Source of the DNA: QHXM01 sp963697975
GTDB lineage: Bacteria > Acidobacteriota > Blastocatellia > Pyrinomonadales > Pyrinomonadaceae
DNA: 64,000 nucleotides
Assembly (NCBI GenBank): GCA_963697975.1
Contig: OY969111.1
Location: forward strand, 620,001 to 684,000
Direction of reading: 5' to 3'
Positions 8,388-16,620 of this stretch are shown here, in pieces. The notes below the pieces were generated by a model, which had not been told where the DNA came from, did no database searches, and was given only the letters and a program-made list of their open reading frames with translations. A program made the position numbers and the translations under genes. Positions within the stretch are counted from its first letter, which is position 1. Each line of letters opens with the position of its first letter.

Positions 8388-9703
8388 GCTGTAATAACTT
8401 CCTTAATCAATGTGGGGGCGGATACGGAATTGTCACCGATGGTGTACGCAGCCCGGATGCGCTCTGAAGTAACCTGCGCCTGAGAAAGCTCGCGGCAGTA
8501 GAGAAGCCCGAGAGCCTCGCCTGCTTTCACCTCATCGCCGATACTTGCTTCGGCGGCGTAGCCTACGCCAGGGTCAATCACATCTTCAATGCGCGTTCGA
8601 CCTCCGCCGATTGAGGCGATTGCGTGCCCTATCTCAGCCGTATCAATTCCGGTGACAAATCCGTTGCGCGTGGATTCTACCTTAACCTCGTGCGGTGTCA
8701 AAGGAAGAAGTCGCTGGGGCGTGTCGCAAACAGCCGGGTCTCCGCCCTGCTCCTCGACGTTCCGGCGAAAACATTCAAGCGCTGCGCCTGACGCAAGCGC
8801 CGTTTGAAGTTTCTCGCGCGCTCGCTCAAGTTGCGGCTCAATACCGGAGAGAGCGAGCATGCGCGCAGCCAGTTCGAGCGATAGCTCTATCACGGGACGC
8901 GCGCCCGCGCTCTGTTCACCACGCAAAATCTCTATGCATTCGCGCACTTCAAGAGCGTGCCCGACGCCGCGTCCCAACGGCTGACTCATGTCCGTCAACA
9001 GGGCTTCGGTGCGAACGCCGCACGAGTTGCCGGTCTTGACGAGAGCCTGCGCCAGTTTCCTTGCATCATCCTCGTTCGACATGAAAGCCCCGCTGCCGGT
9101 TTTTACATCCAGCACGAGTGCCTCCAACCCTGCGGCCAATTTCTTCGACATGATGGAAGCGACGATGAGCGGAATGGCCTCGACGGTCGCGGTCGCGTCG
9201 CGCAAGGCGTAGAGCTTTTTGTCTGCGGGAGCAATCTCTGCGGTCTGCCCCATCATGGCATAGCCGACGCGGTCAAGAATCGCACGAAACTCCGCGAGCG
9301 AGAGATGAACGCGATAGCCGGGAATTGATTCGAGTTTGTCGAGTGTGCCGCCCGTATGCCCAAGGCCGCGCCCGGAGATCATCGGAACTGCCGCGCCGCA
9401 GGCGGCAACCAGCGGAGCTAAGATGAGAGAGGTTTTATCGCCGACGCCGCCCGTCGAATGCTTATCAACTTTCGGCTTAGAGATTTCAGAGAAATCCAGC
9501 ACCTCGCCCGAATGAAGCATCGCATCCGTCAGCATCGCCATCTCGTCCGCGTTCATGCCGTTGAGAAAAATCGCCATCAGCAACGCAGAAGCCTGATAGT
9601 CGGCCAGACTATTCTGCGTCACGCCGTCAACGAAAAACGCGATCTCCTCGCGCGAGAGGCTGTCGCCATCCCTCTTTTTGCGTATCACGTCCTGCGGTCT
9701 CAA
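8384..9703 (-). CDS. deoA: Pyrimidine-nucleoside/thymidine phosphorylase
   Basis: The 439-residue cytoplasmic enzyme phosphorolyses thymidine (and probably uridine) to base plus (deoxy)ribose-1-phosphate. The signature KHSTGGVGDKTSL is present near residue 81, followed by MISGRGLGHTGGTLDKLESIPG, the lysine/serine substrate site YALRDATATVEAIPLI, and MSKKLAAGLEALVLDVKTGSGAFM. The product may be a thymidine-specific DeoA or a broader pyrimidine-nucleoside phosphorylase, and sequence alone does not decide this. It is translationally coupled to the BMP lipoprotein gene. Confidence 0.94.
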   Translation of the reverse strand: MRPQDVIRKKRDGDSLSREEIAFFVDGVTQNSLADYQASALLMAIFLNGMNADEMAMLTDAMLHSGEVLDFSEISKPKVDKHSTGGVGDKTSLILAPLVAACGAAVPMISGRGLGHTGGTLDKLESIPGYRVHLSLAEFRAILDRVGYAMMGQTAEIAPADKKLYALRDATATVEAIPLIVASIMSKKLAAGLEALVLDVKTGSGAFMSNEDDARKLAQALVKTGNSCGVRTEALLTDMSQPLGRGVGHALEVRECIEILRGEQSAGARPVIELSLELAARMLALSGIEPQLERAREKLQTALASGAALECFRRNVEEQGGDPAVCDTPQRLLPLTPHEVKVESTRNGFVTGIDTAEIGHAIASIGGGRTRIEDVIDPGVGYAAEASIGDEVKAGEALGLLYCRELSQAQVTSERIRAAYTIGDNSVSAPTLIKEVITA

Positions 9704-9715
9704 ACACGTCCTCCC

Positions 9716-10192
9716 TTATTCGCGCGTCAACAAGATCACGGCCTGCACCGTCACGGCCTCGCCTCGCCCCACCGCGTCCAAGCCTTCGCCCGTCTTCGCC
9801 TTCACGCTCACGCACGTCGCTTCGACCGAGAGCGTCTGCGCCAACTTCTCCCGCATCTCTTCAACAAAGGGGCGCAGGCGCGGGCGTTCCAGCATCACCG
9901 TCGCATCCAGATTGACGACGCGCCAGCCGCGTTCCTTCGCCAACCACATCACGCGCGCCAGTAAATCAAGACTGTCGGCATCCTTCCACTGCGGGTCACG
10001 ATCCGGGAAATGCACGCCCAGATCACCCTCGCACAACGCGCCTAAGATTGCATCGGCAACGGCATGCGAGAGTGCGTCCGCATCCGAATGCCCTTCAGCA
10101 CCACTCTCAGAATCGACAAGGACGCCGCCCAGAATAAGAGGCCGCCCCAACGCCAGGCGATGCGTGTCATGTCCGATGCCGATACGATACAT
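9716..10192 (-). CDS. ispF: 2-C-methyl-D-erythritol 2,4-cyclodiphosphate synthase
   Basis: This is the fifth step of the MEP isoprenoid pathway. The 158 residues contain the zinc-binding motif IGIGHDTHRL at the N-terminus, the GHSDADALSHAVADAILGA block and AKTGEGLDAVGRGEA near the end. Translation upstream of the ATG at 10192 reads through a heptad repeat and is discarded. The gene follows ispD directly and precedes deoA. Confidence 0.95.
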   Translation of the reverse strand: MYRIGIGHDTHRLALGRPLILGGVLVDSESGAEGHSDADALSHAVADAILGALCEGDLGVHFPDRDPQWKDADSLDLLARVMWLAKERGWRVVNLDATVMLERPRLRPFVEEMREKLAQTLSVEATCVSVKAKTGEGLDAVGRGEAVTVQAVILLTRE

Positions 10193-10271
10193 AAGTCCAA
10201 AGTCTAAAGTCCAAAGTCTAAAGTCCAAAACGCGCTGTTGACTTTGGACATTGAACTTTGAACTTTGGACT
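10193..10271. repeat. Heptad inverted-repeat element (word AGTCCAA)
   Basis: AGTCCAA/AGTCTAA alternate five times from 10194 to 10229. The right arm (10239-10271) is the TTGGACT/TTGAACT complement. It begins 1 nt after the ispF ATG complement and contributes to the TAG stop of ispD (10270-10272). Confidence 0.9.
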
Positions 10272-10956
10272 ATTCTTTGAAGTCCCGCAGAATAATTTCA
10301 GCCAACACTATATCCTCTGGCCGGGTAATCTTGATATTGCGCGCGTCGCCTTCGATGATTGTGACCGTTGCTCCGAGCGATTCGACGAGAGAGCTATCGT
10401 CAGTCGCGTCTCTGATAAGCTCCGATGGTTGCTCATAGGCGCGGCGCAACAACTCATAGCGAAAGCATTGCGGCGTGAGCGCATGTCGAAGGCGTGTGCG
10501 CTCGACGGTTCGCACGATTTTATTGTTTTCTACTTCCTTAATTGTATCTACGGGCGCTGCGGTGAGGATGGCTGCGCCGCTTAATTTCGCCGCCTGCACG
10601 GTGCGTGTGATTTCCTCCGGTGTGACGAAGGGGCGCACTCCATCATGCACGGCCACTATCTCGGCGGTTGCGGCGCGCACGGATTGCAATCCGCGCCAGA
10701 CCGATTCGGCGCGCGTCTGCCCACCTGCAACAACGCGCTTGAGTTTCCGCAATTCGTACTTGCCTGCAAGCTGAAGAAAACCCGCAGCGTCCATTGCTGG
10801 CAAGACCACGACGATTTCCTGAATGTCGGCGCACTGCTCGAATTTTTTGAGCGTGTGAATGATGACGGGGACGCCTGCGAGTTCGAGAAATTGCTTGGCG
10901 CGCTTCCCGCCCAACCGCGTGCCCTGCCCGGCAGCAGCGATGATGGCGACATTCAT
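10270..10956 (-). CDS. ispD: 2-C-methyl-D-erythritol 4-phosphate cytidylyltransferase
   Basis: The enzyme joins CTP to methylerythritol phosphate, the third step of the MEP pathway. The 228 residues have the nucleotidyltransferase N-terminus AIIAAAGQGTRLGGKRAKQF, the AGGQTRAESVWRGLQ motif, VAVHDGVRPFV and TPQCFRYELLRRAY, all conserved in IspD. Together with ispF and the distant ispE (26403-27380) it gives three MEP pathway enzymes in this window. Its start codon abuts a repeat element and has no Shine-Dalgarno sequence. Confidence 0.95.
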   Translation of the reverse strand: MNVAIIAAAGQGTRLGGKRAKQFLELAGVPVIIHTLKKFEQCADIQEIVVVLPAMDAAGFLQLAGKYELRKLKRVVAGGQTRAESVWRGLQSVRAATAEIVAVHDGVRPFVTPEEITRTVQAAKLSGAAILTAAPVDTIKEVENNKIVRTVERTRLRHALTPQCFRYELLRRAYEQPSELIRDATDDSSLVESLGATVTIIEGDARNIKITRPEDIVLAEIILRDFKE

Positions 10957-11046
10957 AGGGATGAGGGATGAGGGATGAGGGATGAATAAGAAAATGCAAG
11001 AAGGAGAGCTATATATTTTTCATCCCTCATCCCTCATCCCTCATCC
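10957..11046. repeat. Heptad inverted-repeat element (word GGGATGA)
   Basis: Four GGGATGA words (10958-10985) are matched by TCATCCC words (11020-11046), with an A/G-rich then T-rich loop. The element spans the whole gap between the PIN/TRAM stop and the ispD ATG. Confidence 0.9.
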
Positions 11047-12180
11047 TTCATCGATGATGCGTGTTGGCGCGGGGCGAATATCGCGCACCTGCTGCTGGCG
11101 GCGTGCGCCGTTGACGCGCGGCTCGGTCGTGCCGTTGTCTGCCTCTTCCCAAAGCCGCCCGAAGATCATTTTCCCGGCGGTCGTTTGCAGCACACTCGTC
11201 ACGGCGATTTCGGCGTTGCGTCCGATGAGCTTGCGCGCGTTGTCAACGACGACCATCGTGCCGTCGTCCAGATAAGCGACGCCCTGATTGTATTCCTTGC
11301 CTTCTTTTAGGATGAAGACCTTCATGGCTTCGCCGGGCAGCACGACAGGCTTCAGGGCGTTGGCGAGTTCGTTGATATTGAGCACGTTGACGCCGCGCAG
11401 TTGAGAGACCTTATTCAGATTAAAATCGTTGGTGACGATGACGGCATCCAGTTGCTTGCCAAGCTCGATGAGCTTCAAATCGACTTCGCGCACAGCCGGG
11501 AAATCCGTCTCGACAATTTGAATGTCGAGCGTGTTGTTGTTCTGAAGGCGGTTGAGCATGTCGAGTCCGCGCCGCCCGCGCTGCCGCTTGGAAGAGTCCG
11601 GCGAGTCGGCCACCTGTTGCAGTTCCCTCAGGATAAACTGCGGGATGACGATTGTGCCGCCTAAGAATCCGGTCTCGGCCACGTCGGCGATGCGCCCGTC
11701 GATGATGACGGAGGTGTCCAGAATCTTGTAATCGCGCCGCGTAGTCTTGTCGCTGAAGATTCCGCCGAGCGCGGTCAAGTCGAGATAGTCGCCCTTTGCC
11801 GCTCCGACCATCAACCCGACGTAGGCCATGAAGAACGTCAGGGCCAGCGTCAGAAACGTCTTCATTTCCGGCGCAACGGCTAATGATTCCTGCCTGCTAA
11901 TCAGCGACCCGATGAGATACGCCCCGACGATGCCCATAATCGACCCGACGGCTGCTCCGATTAACGTCTTCAGCGAAGCGCGCCGGATGCGTATTTCAAA
12001 AAAGATGATTGCCAGCGCAATGAAAGCCGCAGCCAGGGCTGAAGTGATCTTGGAGGCTAAGAGGGCCGGGACGAGTCCGGTTGACGCGAGCCACTCACCT
12101 GAGACAGGGTGCAGCACGTAGCCGGACGAGACCAGGATAGCAGTGAAAACCAATCTAATGAGAATAACGTTCGTCCGCAT
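11041..12180 (-). CDS. PIN/TRAM domain membrane protein (YacL-like)
   Basis: The 379 residues contain four N-terminal membrane segments (about residues 5-115), a PIN-like nuclease domain starting at YKILDTSVIIDGRIADVAETG with acidic residues in VIVTNDFNLNKV, and a C-terminal TRAM-like domain (about 290-345). This is the COG4956 family, whose cellular role is unsettled although PIN domains are usually ribonucleases. The gene order radA, PIN/TRAM, ispD, ispF resembles radA-disA-yacL-ispD-ispF of Firmicutes, but no disA is present here. Confidence 0.9.
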   Translation of the reverse strand: MRTNVILIRLVFTAILVSSGYVLHPVSGEWLASTGLVPALLASKITSALAAAFIALAIIFFEIRIRRASLKTLIGAAVGSIMGIVGAYLIGSLISRQESLAVAPEMKTFLTLALTFFMAYVGLMVGAAKGDYLDLTALGGIFSDKTTRRDYKILDTSVIIDGRIADVAETGFLGGTIVIPQFILRELQQVADSPDSSKRQRGRRGLDMLNRLQNNNTLDIQIVETDFPAVREVDLKLIELGKQLDAVIVTNDFNLNKVSQLRGVNVLNINELANALKPVVLPGEAMKVFILKEGKEYNQGVAYLDDGTMVVVDNARKLIGRNAEIAVTSVLQTTAGKMIFGRLWEEADNGTTEPRVNGARRQQQVRDIRPAPTRIIDEG

Positions 12181-12493
12181 AATGGAAGCATCTTAGCACG
12201 AAAGACAGAAGTCGGAAGATAGAATTCCAAGAGTCCGAATAAAAGGTTGAGATGGCTTTCAAGGCTGAAAGCAATTAAGAAGGATGGCAGGAAGCGTGAC
12301 TCGTACACTGTCCACATGCCTGCACACACCAGACTACGCCGTGTCCTCTCTAGGAGACACCCTAGAGCTTTAAGTTGGACCGTACTGCAAAATATCGGAC
12401 ATCATTCCATGATGATAGCCTCTGGTACGCCCGTTGCCGAGTAATTTGATGCCAGTCCGCAACTACTGACGTTAGCCATCAGGAGGAAACAAC
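12181..12493. other. Gene-poor interval between divergent genes
   Basis: I see no coding region here. Positions 12205-12236 hold a degenerate AGAAGTC/GGAAGAT-like stretch that may be a decayed repeat arm. A short imperfect hairpin lies at about 12341-12360. A Shine-Dalgarno sequence AGGAGGAA (12481-12488) serves the small gene at 12494. Promoters for both flanking genes should be here, but none is clear enough to place. Confidence 0.5.
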
Positions 12494-12715
12494 ATGATTC
12501 AAAGCCTGGTATTGGTCGAAGGGAAAGACGTGAAAAAAGAGTCTCTGGGCATTTCTCTATCGAATGCCAAACAAATAGTGCTCAAACAGATGGTCGGAGG
12601 TGATTGGGTTTTGCATGTTGCTGCGACGACCCTTGCTGACCTCGATAAAGCTCTCATCAAGTTTGCGAAAATTCCCGGCGTGACGGGAGTCCTGACACTG
12701 CTGATTCGACCCTGA
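12494..12715 (+). CDS. Small protein of unknown function, possibly a stand-alone AsnC/RAM-like ligand-binding domain
   Basis: This 73-residue protein is one of the few plus-strand genes. A strong Shine-Dalgarno sequence (AGGAGGAA) lies 5 nt upstream of the ATG. The predicted pattern is beta-rich N-terminus, then WVLHVAATTLADLDKALIKFAKIPGVTGV with a long helix and a final strand. The second half resembles the ligand-binding (RAM) domain of Lrp/AsnC regulators, which also exists as stand-alone proteins. No DNA-binding helix is present. The function is unknown, and the family suggestion is based on pattern only. Confidence 0.7.
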   Translation: MIQSLVLVEGKDVKKESLGISLSNAKQIVLKQMVGGDWVLHVAATTLADLDKALIKFAKIPGVTGVLTLLIRP

Positions 12716-12784
12716 CGGTGACACACCGGAGACGAGAAGTCAGAGCACAGTTGACTAGCTTTAGCGGTTACAGACTTCTGCTTT

Positions 12785-14176
12785 TCAGAACAACTCATCA
12801 AGCGCTTCTTCGACCGAGCGCACGCCGACGACGCGCGTTCCGAGCAATCGTTCGAGTCCCGTCGTGTTGGAGGCGGGCATGATGATTTTTTTGAAGCCGA
12901 GCGTTTGCGCCTCGCGCGCTCGCGCCTGCGCCTGCATCGCGCCGCGAACTTCGCCCGTCAATCCGACTTCACCGAAGACAGCCGTCAGTGCGTCAACGGG
13001 TATGTTCTTGAAACTCGACGCGATTGCTGTGACCACGCCGAGGTCAGCAGCAGGCTCATCTATCTCAAGCCCACCGGCGATGTTGACGAACACATCGTCG
13101 CCCATCAGGTGAAACCCGACGCGCTTTTCCAGCATGGCGATCAGGAGCGCGACACGATTCTGATCCACGCCCTGCGTCATGCGCCTTCCCGTGCCGTACT
13201 TCGAGCCTGAAACCAGAGCCTGAATTTCGACCAGCATGGGGCGTGTTCCCTCCATGCACGCCGTCACAACTGAGCCAGCGACGCCGACTGGACGCTCCTG
13301 CAAAAACATCTCCGAAGGGTTCGCCACCGCGACCAGCCCCGCGCCCGTCATCTCAAAAACGCCGACCTCGTTGGCCGCCCCGAAACGATTCTTCGTCGCG
13401 CGCACGATGCGGTGGTTATGATGGCGCTCGCCTTCAAAATAGAGCACCGTGTCCACGATGTGTTCCAGAGCTTTCGGCCCGGCGATTGAGCCTTCCTTCG
13501 TCACGTGGCCGATGAGGAAGACCGGAATCCCGCGATTCTTGGCGAGCAGAAGAAACTGCCCGGCGACTTCGCGAACCTGCGAGACAGAGCCGGGCGCAGA
13601 TTCGATGCTTGACGAAAACACGGTCTGAATCGAATCAACAATAATGACATCCGGCTTCATCTTCTCAATCTCGCCGAAGATGCTTTCCAGATTCGTCTCC
13701 GGCAAGAGAAACAAATTCGCTGCTTCCAGCCCCAGACGCTCGCCGCGCATCTTGATCTGTCGCTCAGACTCTTCGCCCGACACGTACAACACGGTCATTC
13801 CCTGCCCGCTCAACTTGTCAGCCGCCTGAGCCAACAAGGTAGATTTGCCAATCCCCGGATCGCCGCCTATTAAAACCAGGCTACCCGGCACAACTCCACC
13901 GCCGAGCACGCGATCAAACTCCGCTAGCCCTGAAGAGACGCGCGCGTCGTCCTGCGATTCAATCTCGCTGTAAGCGACGGGCTTGACTTCGCGCATCTGA
14001 AAGCCGCCGCGCATCGCCGCGCCCTCTTTCTTCGCCGCCACACGCGCGCGTTCTTCAACAAAAGAATTCCATGCCCCGCAGTCAGGACATTTCCCCAGCC
14101 ACTTGCGCGATTGATTTCCGCAATTCTGGCAGACGTAAACTGTTGCCGGTGCTTTCGCCACCTTACGTTTCTCCAC
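12785..14176 (-). CDS. radA: DNA repair protein RadA (Sms)
   Basis: RadA is a hexameric, RecA-like ATPase that helps process branched recombination intermediates. The 463 residues show the N-terminal zinc finger CQNCG...CPDCGAW (residues 14-34), a Walker A GGDPGIGKST, the RadA-specific KNRFG motif (in VRATKNRFGAANE) and a C-terminal Lon-protease-like domain beginning near YGTGRRMTQGVDQNRVALL. The length is standard. It stands at the head of the PIN/TRAM-ispD-ispF cluster but is separated from it by the small plus-strand gene. Confidence 0.96.
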   Translation of the reverse strand: MEKRKVAKAPATVYVCQNCGNQSRKWLGKCPDCGAWNSFVEERARVAAKKEGAAMRGGFQMREVKPVAYSEIESQDDARVSSGLAEFDRVLGGGVVPGSLVLIGGDPGIGKSTLLAQAADKLSGQGMTVLYVSGEESERQIKMRGERLGLEAANLFLLPETNLESIFGEIEKMKPDVIIVDSIQTVFSSSIESAPGSVSQVREVAGQFLLLAKNRGIPVFLIGHVTKEGSIAGPKALEHIVDTVLYFEGERHHNHRIVRATKNRFGAANEVGVFEMTGAGLVAVANPSEMFLQERPVGVAGSVVTACMEGTRPMLVEIQALVSGSKYGTGRRMTQGVDQNRVALLIAMLEKRVGFHLMGDDVFVNIAGGLEIDEPAADLGVVTAIASSFKNIPVDALTAVFGEVGLTGEVRGAMQAQARAREAQTLGFKKIIMPASNTTGLERLLGTRVVGVRSVEEALDELF

Positions 14177-14376
14177 TCCTCGCCCCGACAGCTTCCGGCA
14201 GAATAGACCGGAGAAGCTTCGGGTAGCGCTTTAAATTATTCGGGAGTCGGCTGACATTTTACCAGCTTTGCCGCTCATTATCAGCCGGATGCGGCTTCAT
14301 GGTTTGCAGGTGACTATTAAGGTATCTGAGTCAGTTCTTGAACTACTTGCCGCAACATCCCTGAAAATCCAGTAAT

Positions 14377-14796
14377 TCACCAGTACCAATACACCACGTG
14401 CGCTAAGAAAGTGCCGACGACTATGAACACGGCTATCCAAAACGCAGTATGGCCGATGCGCCACCACCTCTGTGGTTTCCACCATTCTCTTTTATAAGGG
14501 CCGATTTCTTTATTCCAGAACCTGTTTAGATCGGCCTCCTGATTAGTCCGCGAATCCCAAAACCCATAGTTGGCATACACGTCTATAACACTACTTGCGA
14601 GTGTTGCTCCACAGATAGCTGCAACCAGCAGTGAAATGATTGAAAGCGCTAGGGCGAGAATCATCCACCGGGTAAGATGTTTAGCCCCAAAACTCAGGAT
14701 GGCGATAAAACCCGTGATCATAGCGCCATACAAACCGATGTGGAACTTCTCATAGTCGTATAAGAGTTTCAGCCTCTCAAGTGAGGTGTCCGCCAT
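14377..14796 (-). CDS. Small membrane protein of unknown function
   Basis: The 139 residues contain three clear hydrophobic segments (about 22-40, 43-68 and 115-138) separated by a polar, Trp-rich loop (FWDSRTNQEADLNRFWNKEIG and KPQRWWRIGH). I do not recognise a family. A strong Shine-Dalgarno sequence (AGGAGG) lies 7 nt before the ATG at 14796, and a TATAGT box lies about 45 nt further upstream, so it is probably transcribed from its own promoter. Confidence 0.75.
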   Translation of the reverse strand: MADTSLERLKLLYDYEKFHIGLYGAMITGFIAILSFGAKHLTRWMILALALSIISLLVAAICGATLASSVIDVYANYGFWDSRTNQEADLNRFWNKEIGPYKREWWKPQRWWRIGHTAFWIAVFIVVGTFLAHVVYWYW

Positions 14797-14880
14797 ATCT
14801 CATCCTCCTCTTATTGAAAAGAAGAAGACCAGTTCTACTATAATTCTCTGGCCTGCCTGAAAAGATACGTTTGCAACTCC

Positions 14881-15234
14881 TTACAACAACGCCCGGATGT
14901 TCTCAACGGGACGACCGAGCACGGCGCGTGAGCCGCGCTCAACGATGGGACGTTGAATCAAATCGGGATGCTTGAGCATTAGCTGAATGATTTCGTCATC
15001 GGAGAATTCGTCTTTCCCCAAACCAAGCTCTCGATAGACAGCTTCGCTCTTCCTTAGAAGCTCTCGCGGGGCAAGATTCATTTTCCGCAGCAGTTCGCGC
15101 AGCTTCTTTTCATCAAGCGGCGCGATGTAATAGTTGACTTTCTCAAACGCGACGCCGCTCTCACGGAGCAGCCGGTCCATTTCGCGGCACTTCGTTCAAG
15201 TCGGCTTCTCGTAAACTGTAATCTTGTCTGCCAT
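14881..15234 (-). CDS. ArsC/Spx-like thioredoxin-fold oxidoreductase, probable selenoprotein (in-frame UGA at codon 13)
   Basis: Read from the ATG at 15234, the 117-residue frame is YEKPT-[TGA]-TKCRE followed by a complete ArsC-like domain (DEKKLRELLRKMNLAPREL, QRPIVERGSRAVLGRP). Family members have Cys at the TGA position, forming a C-x-x-C pair with the next Cys (residue 16 here). The TGA at 15196-15198 thus replaces the attacking Cys, as in known UxxC selenoproteins. A Shine-Dalgarno-like AGAGGGAAAG precedes the ATG, 12 nt after the gdhA stop, supporting initiation upstream of the TGA. A SECIS-like hairpin follows the TGA. The role is presumably thiol-disulfide or arsenate reduction. The alternative is a decayed gene, or restart at the ATG at 15180, which would lack the active-site loop. 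Confidence 0.75.
15151..15177 (-). promoter_or_regulatory. Candidate bacterial SECIS hairpin
   Basis: On the minus strand a 7-bp stem GCUGCUC/GAGCGGC (15172-15166 with 15160-15154, one G-U pair) closes a 5-nt loop CGUGA. GAC/GUC extends it below a 2-nt CG bulge. The loop begins 31 nt after the UGA and has G at its second position. This fits the usual bacterial SECIS spacing and loop rule (loop about 16-37 nt downstream, G in the first two loop bases), as I recall it. Confidence 0.6.
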
Positions 15235-15246
15235 CGCTTTCCCTCT

Positions 15247-16524
15247 CTATGGAAAGATGCCGCGCATACGCGTCGCTTCCGCCACGCGATCAACGGCGAG
15301 AATGTATGCGCCAGTCCGCATGTCCGTATCGAATTTTTGGGCCTTTTCGTAGACAGCGTGAAACGCCACGCGCATCGTCTGCTCAAGCCGGTTGTTAATC
15401 TCGCTCTCCGACCAGAAATACGAATAGAGGTCTTGCACCCATTCGTAATAGCTGACCGTGACGCCGCCCGCGTTGGCTAAAATGTCCGGGACTAGAAACA
15501 CGCCCTCGTCCGCCAGCACGCGGTCTGCGCCCGGCGTCGTCGGCCCATTGGCAAGCTCGGCGATAATCTTTGCTTTGACGCGCCCGACCGACTCAAGCGT
15601 GATGGCGTTCTCCAGCGCAGAGGGCAACAGGATGTCGCAATCAATTCCCAGGACATCTTCGGAACTAATCTCTTTCGTGTTCTGGAGGCCCAGAACCGAT
15701 GTCGTCTGCGCCTTGTGCCTGAGCGCGGCCTCGACATCAATCCCGCCCTCGGCATGAACGCCGCTACGCGAATCACAGATGGCGACGACGATTGCTCCGT
15801 CTGCCGCGACCAGCCGCGCGATGTTTGCGCCCGCATTACCGAAGCCGTGAACGGCGACGCGCGCTCCCTTCAACTCCATGCCCTTGACGCTACAGGCTTC
15901 GCGCAAGGCATACAGGCAACCGCGCGCGGTAGCTTCTCCGCGCCCCTGCGAGCCGCCGAGCGAGATTGGCTTGCCCGTGACGACGCCCAGTTCCGTGCGC
16001 CCGCGCACCATCGAAATGGTATCCATAATCCAGGCCATCGTTTGCTCATCCGTGTAAACGTCCGGCGCTGGAATGTCGCTGTCAGGCCCGATGATCGGAG
16101 CAATCTCGAAAGCGTAACGCCGCGTCAGGCGCTCGATCTCGCCGATAGAGAGAACCTTCGTGTCGCAGATGACTCCGCCTTTGCCGCCGCCGTAAGGGAT
16201 GCCGACGGTCGCGCACTTCCATGTCATCCACGAAGCTAAGGCTTTAACTTCGTCGAGCGTCACCTGCGGGTGATAACGTATGCCGCCCTTGGCTGGCCCA
16301 CGCGCGATGTTGTGCTGGACGCGATAGCCCTCAAAGACCTGCACCTCGCCATTGTCCATCTTCACCGGAATCGAGACGACCAGTTGCCGCTTCGCGTTCT
16401 TCAAAACGCGCCGCATGGAGTCTTCCAGTTCAAGATAATCCGCCGCGCGGTCAAACTGCTGCTTGGCAATCTCGTATGGATTGAGTTCTTCCGGCATGGT
16501 TGTCGCTGCCTGCTGTTTGCTCAT
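15247..16524 (-). CDS. gdhA: Glutamate dehydrogenase (Glu/Leu/Phe/Val dehydrogenase family)
   Basis: This is a cytoplasmic NAD(P)-dependent enzyme interconverting glutamate and 2-oxoglutarate plus ammonia. The 425 residues show GYRVQHNIARGPAKGGIRYHP, the catalytic lysine region ASWMTWKCATVGIPYGGGKGG, the DIPAPDVYT motif, the nucleotide-binding VAVHGFGNAGANIARL, and ANAGGVTVSYYEWVQ near the C-terminus. The length fits the hexameric class. It lies downstream of the ferritin-like gene and 12 nt upstream of the ArsC-like gene, so the three may be co-transcribed. Confidence 0.95.
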   Translation of the reverse strand: MSKQQAATTMPEELNPYEIAKQQFDRAADYLELEDSMRRVLKNAKRQLVVSIPVKMDNGEVQVFEGYRVQHNIARGPAKGGIRYHPQVTLDEVKALASWMTWKCATVGIPYGGGKGGVICDTKVLSIGEIERLTRRYAFEIAPIIGPDSDIPAPDVYTDEQTMAWIMDTISMVRGRTELGVVTGKPISLGGSQGRGEATARGCLYALREACSVKGMELKGARVAVHGFGNAGANIARLVAADGAIVVAICDSRSGVHAEGGIDVEAALRHKAQTTSVLGLQNTKEISSEDVLGIDCDILLPSALENAITLESVGRVKAKIIAELANGPTTPGADRVLADEGVFLVPDILANAGGVTVSYYEWVQDLYSYFWSESEINNRLEQTMRVAFHAVYEKAQKFDTDMRTGAYILAVDRVAEATRMRGIFP

Positions 16525-16548
16525 CTAATCAAGCCCCCGCAAGAAAAG

Positions 16549-16620
16549 AAGGAATGAGGAACGCTGAACGTCGGAAGTAGAGACGAAGGTTTTCAGTTCA
16601 TTGTTTCGTGTTCGGCGTTA
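16549..16620. repeat. Heptad inverted-repeat element (word AACGCTG, diverged)
   Basis: The left arm contains AATGAGG-AACGCTG-AACGTCG (16553-16573). The complement of the right arm reads AACGCCG-AACACGA-AACAATG (16599-16620). It is the least regular element. It supplies the TAA stop of the ferritin-like gene (16618-16620). Confidence 0.65.

Noticed and set aside
14881..15180. Shorter ArsC-like reading frame beginning at the ATG at 15180
   Set aside because: It would lack the thioredoxin-like active-site loop and has no ribosome-binding site. The frame with UGA from 15234 has both.
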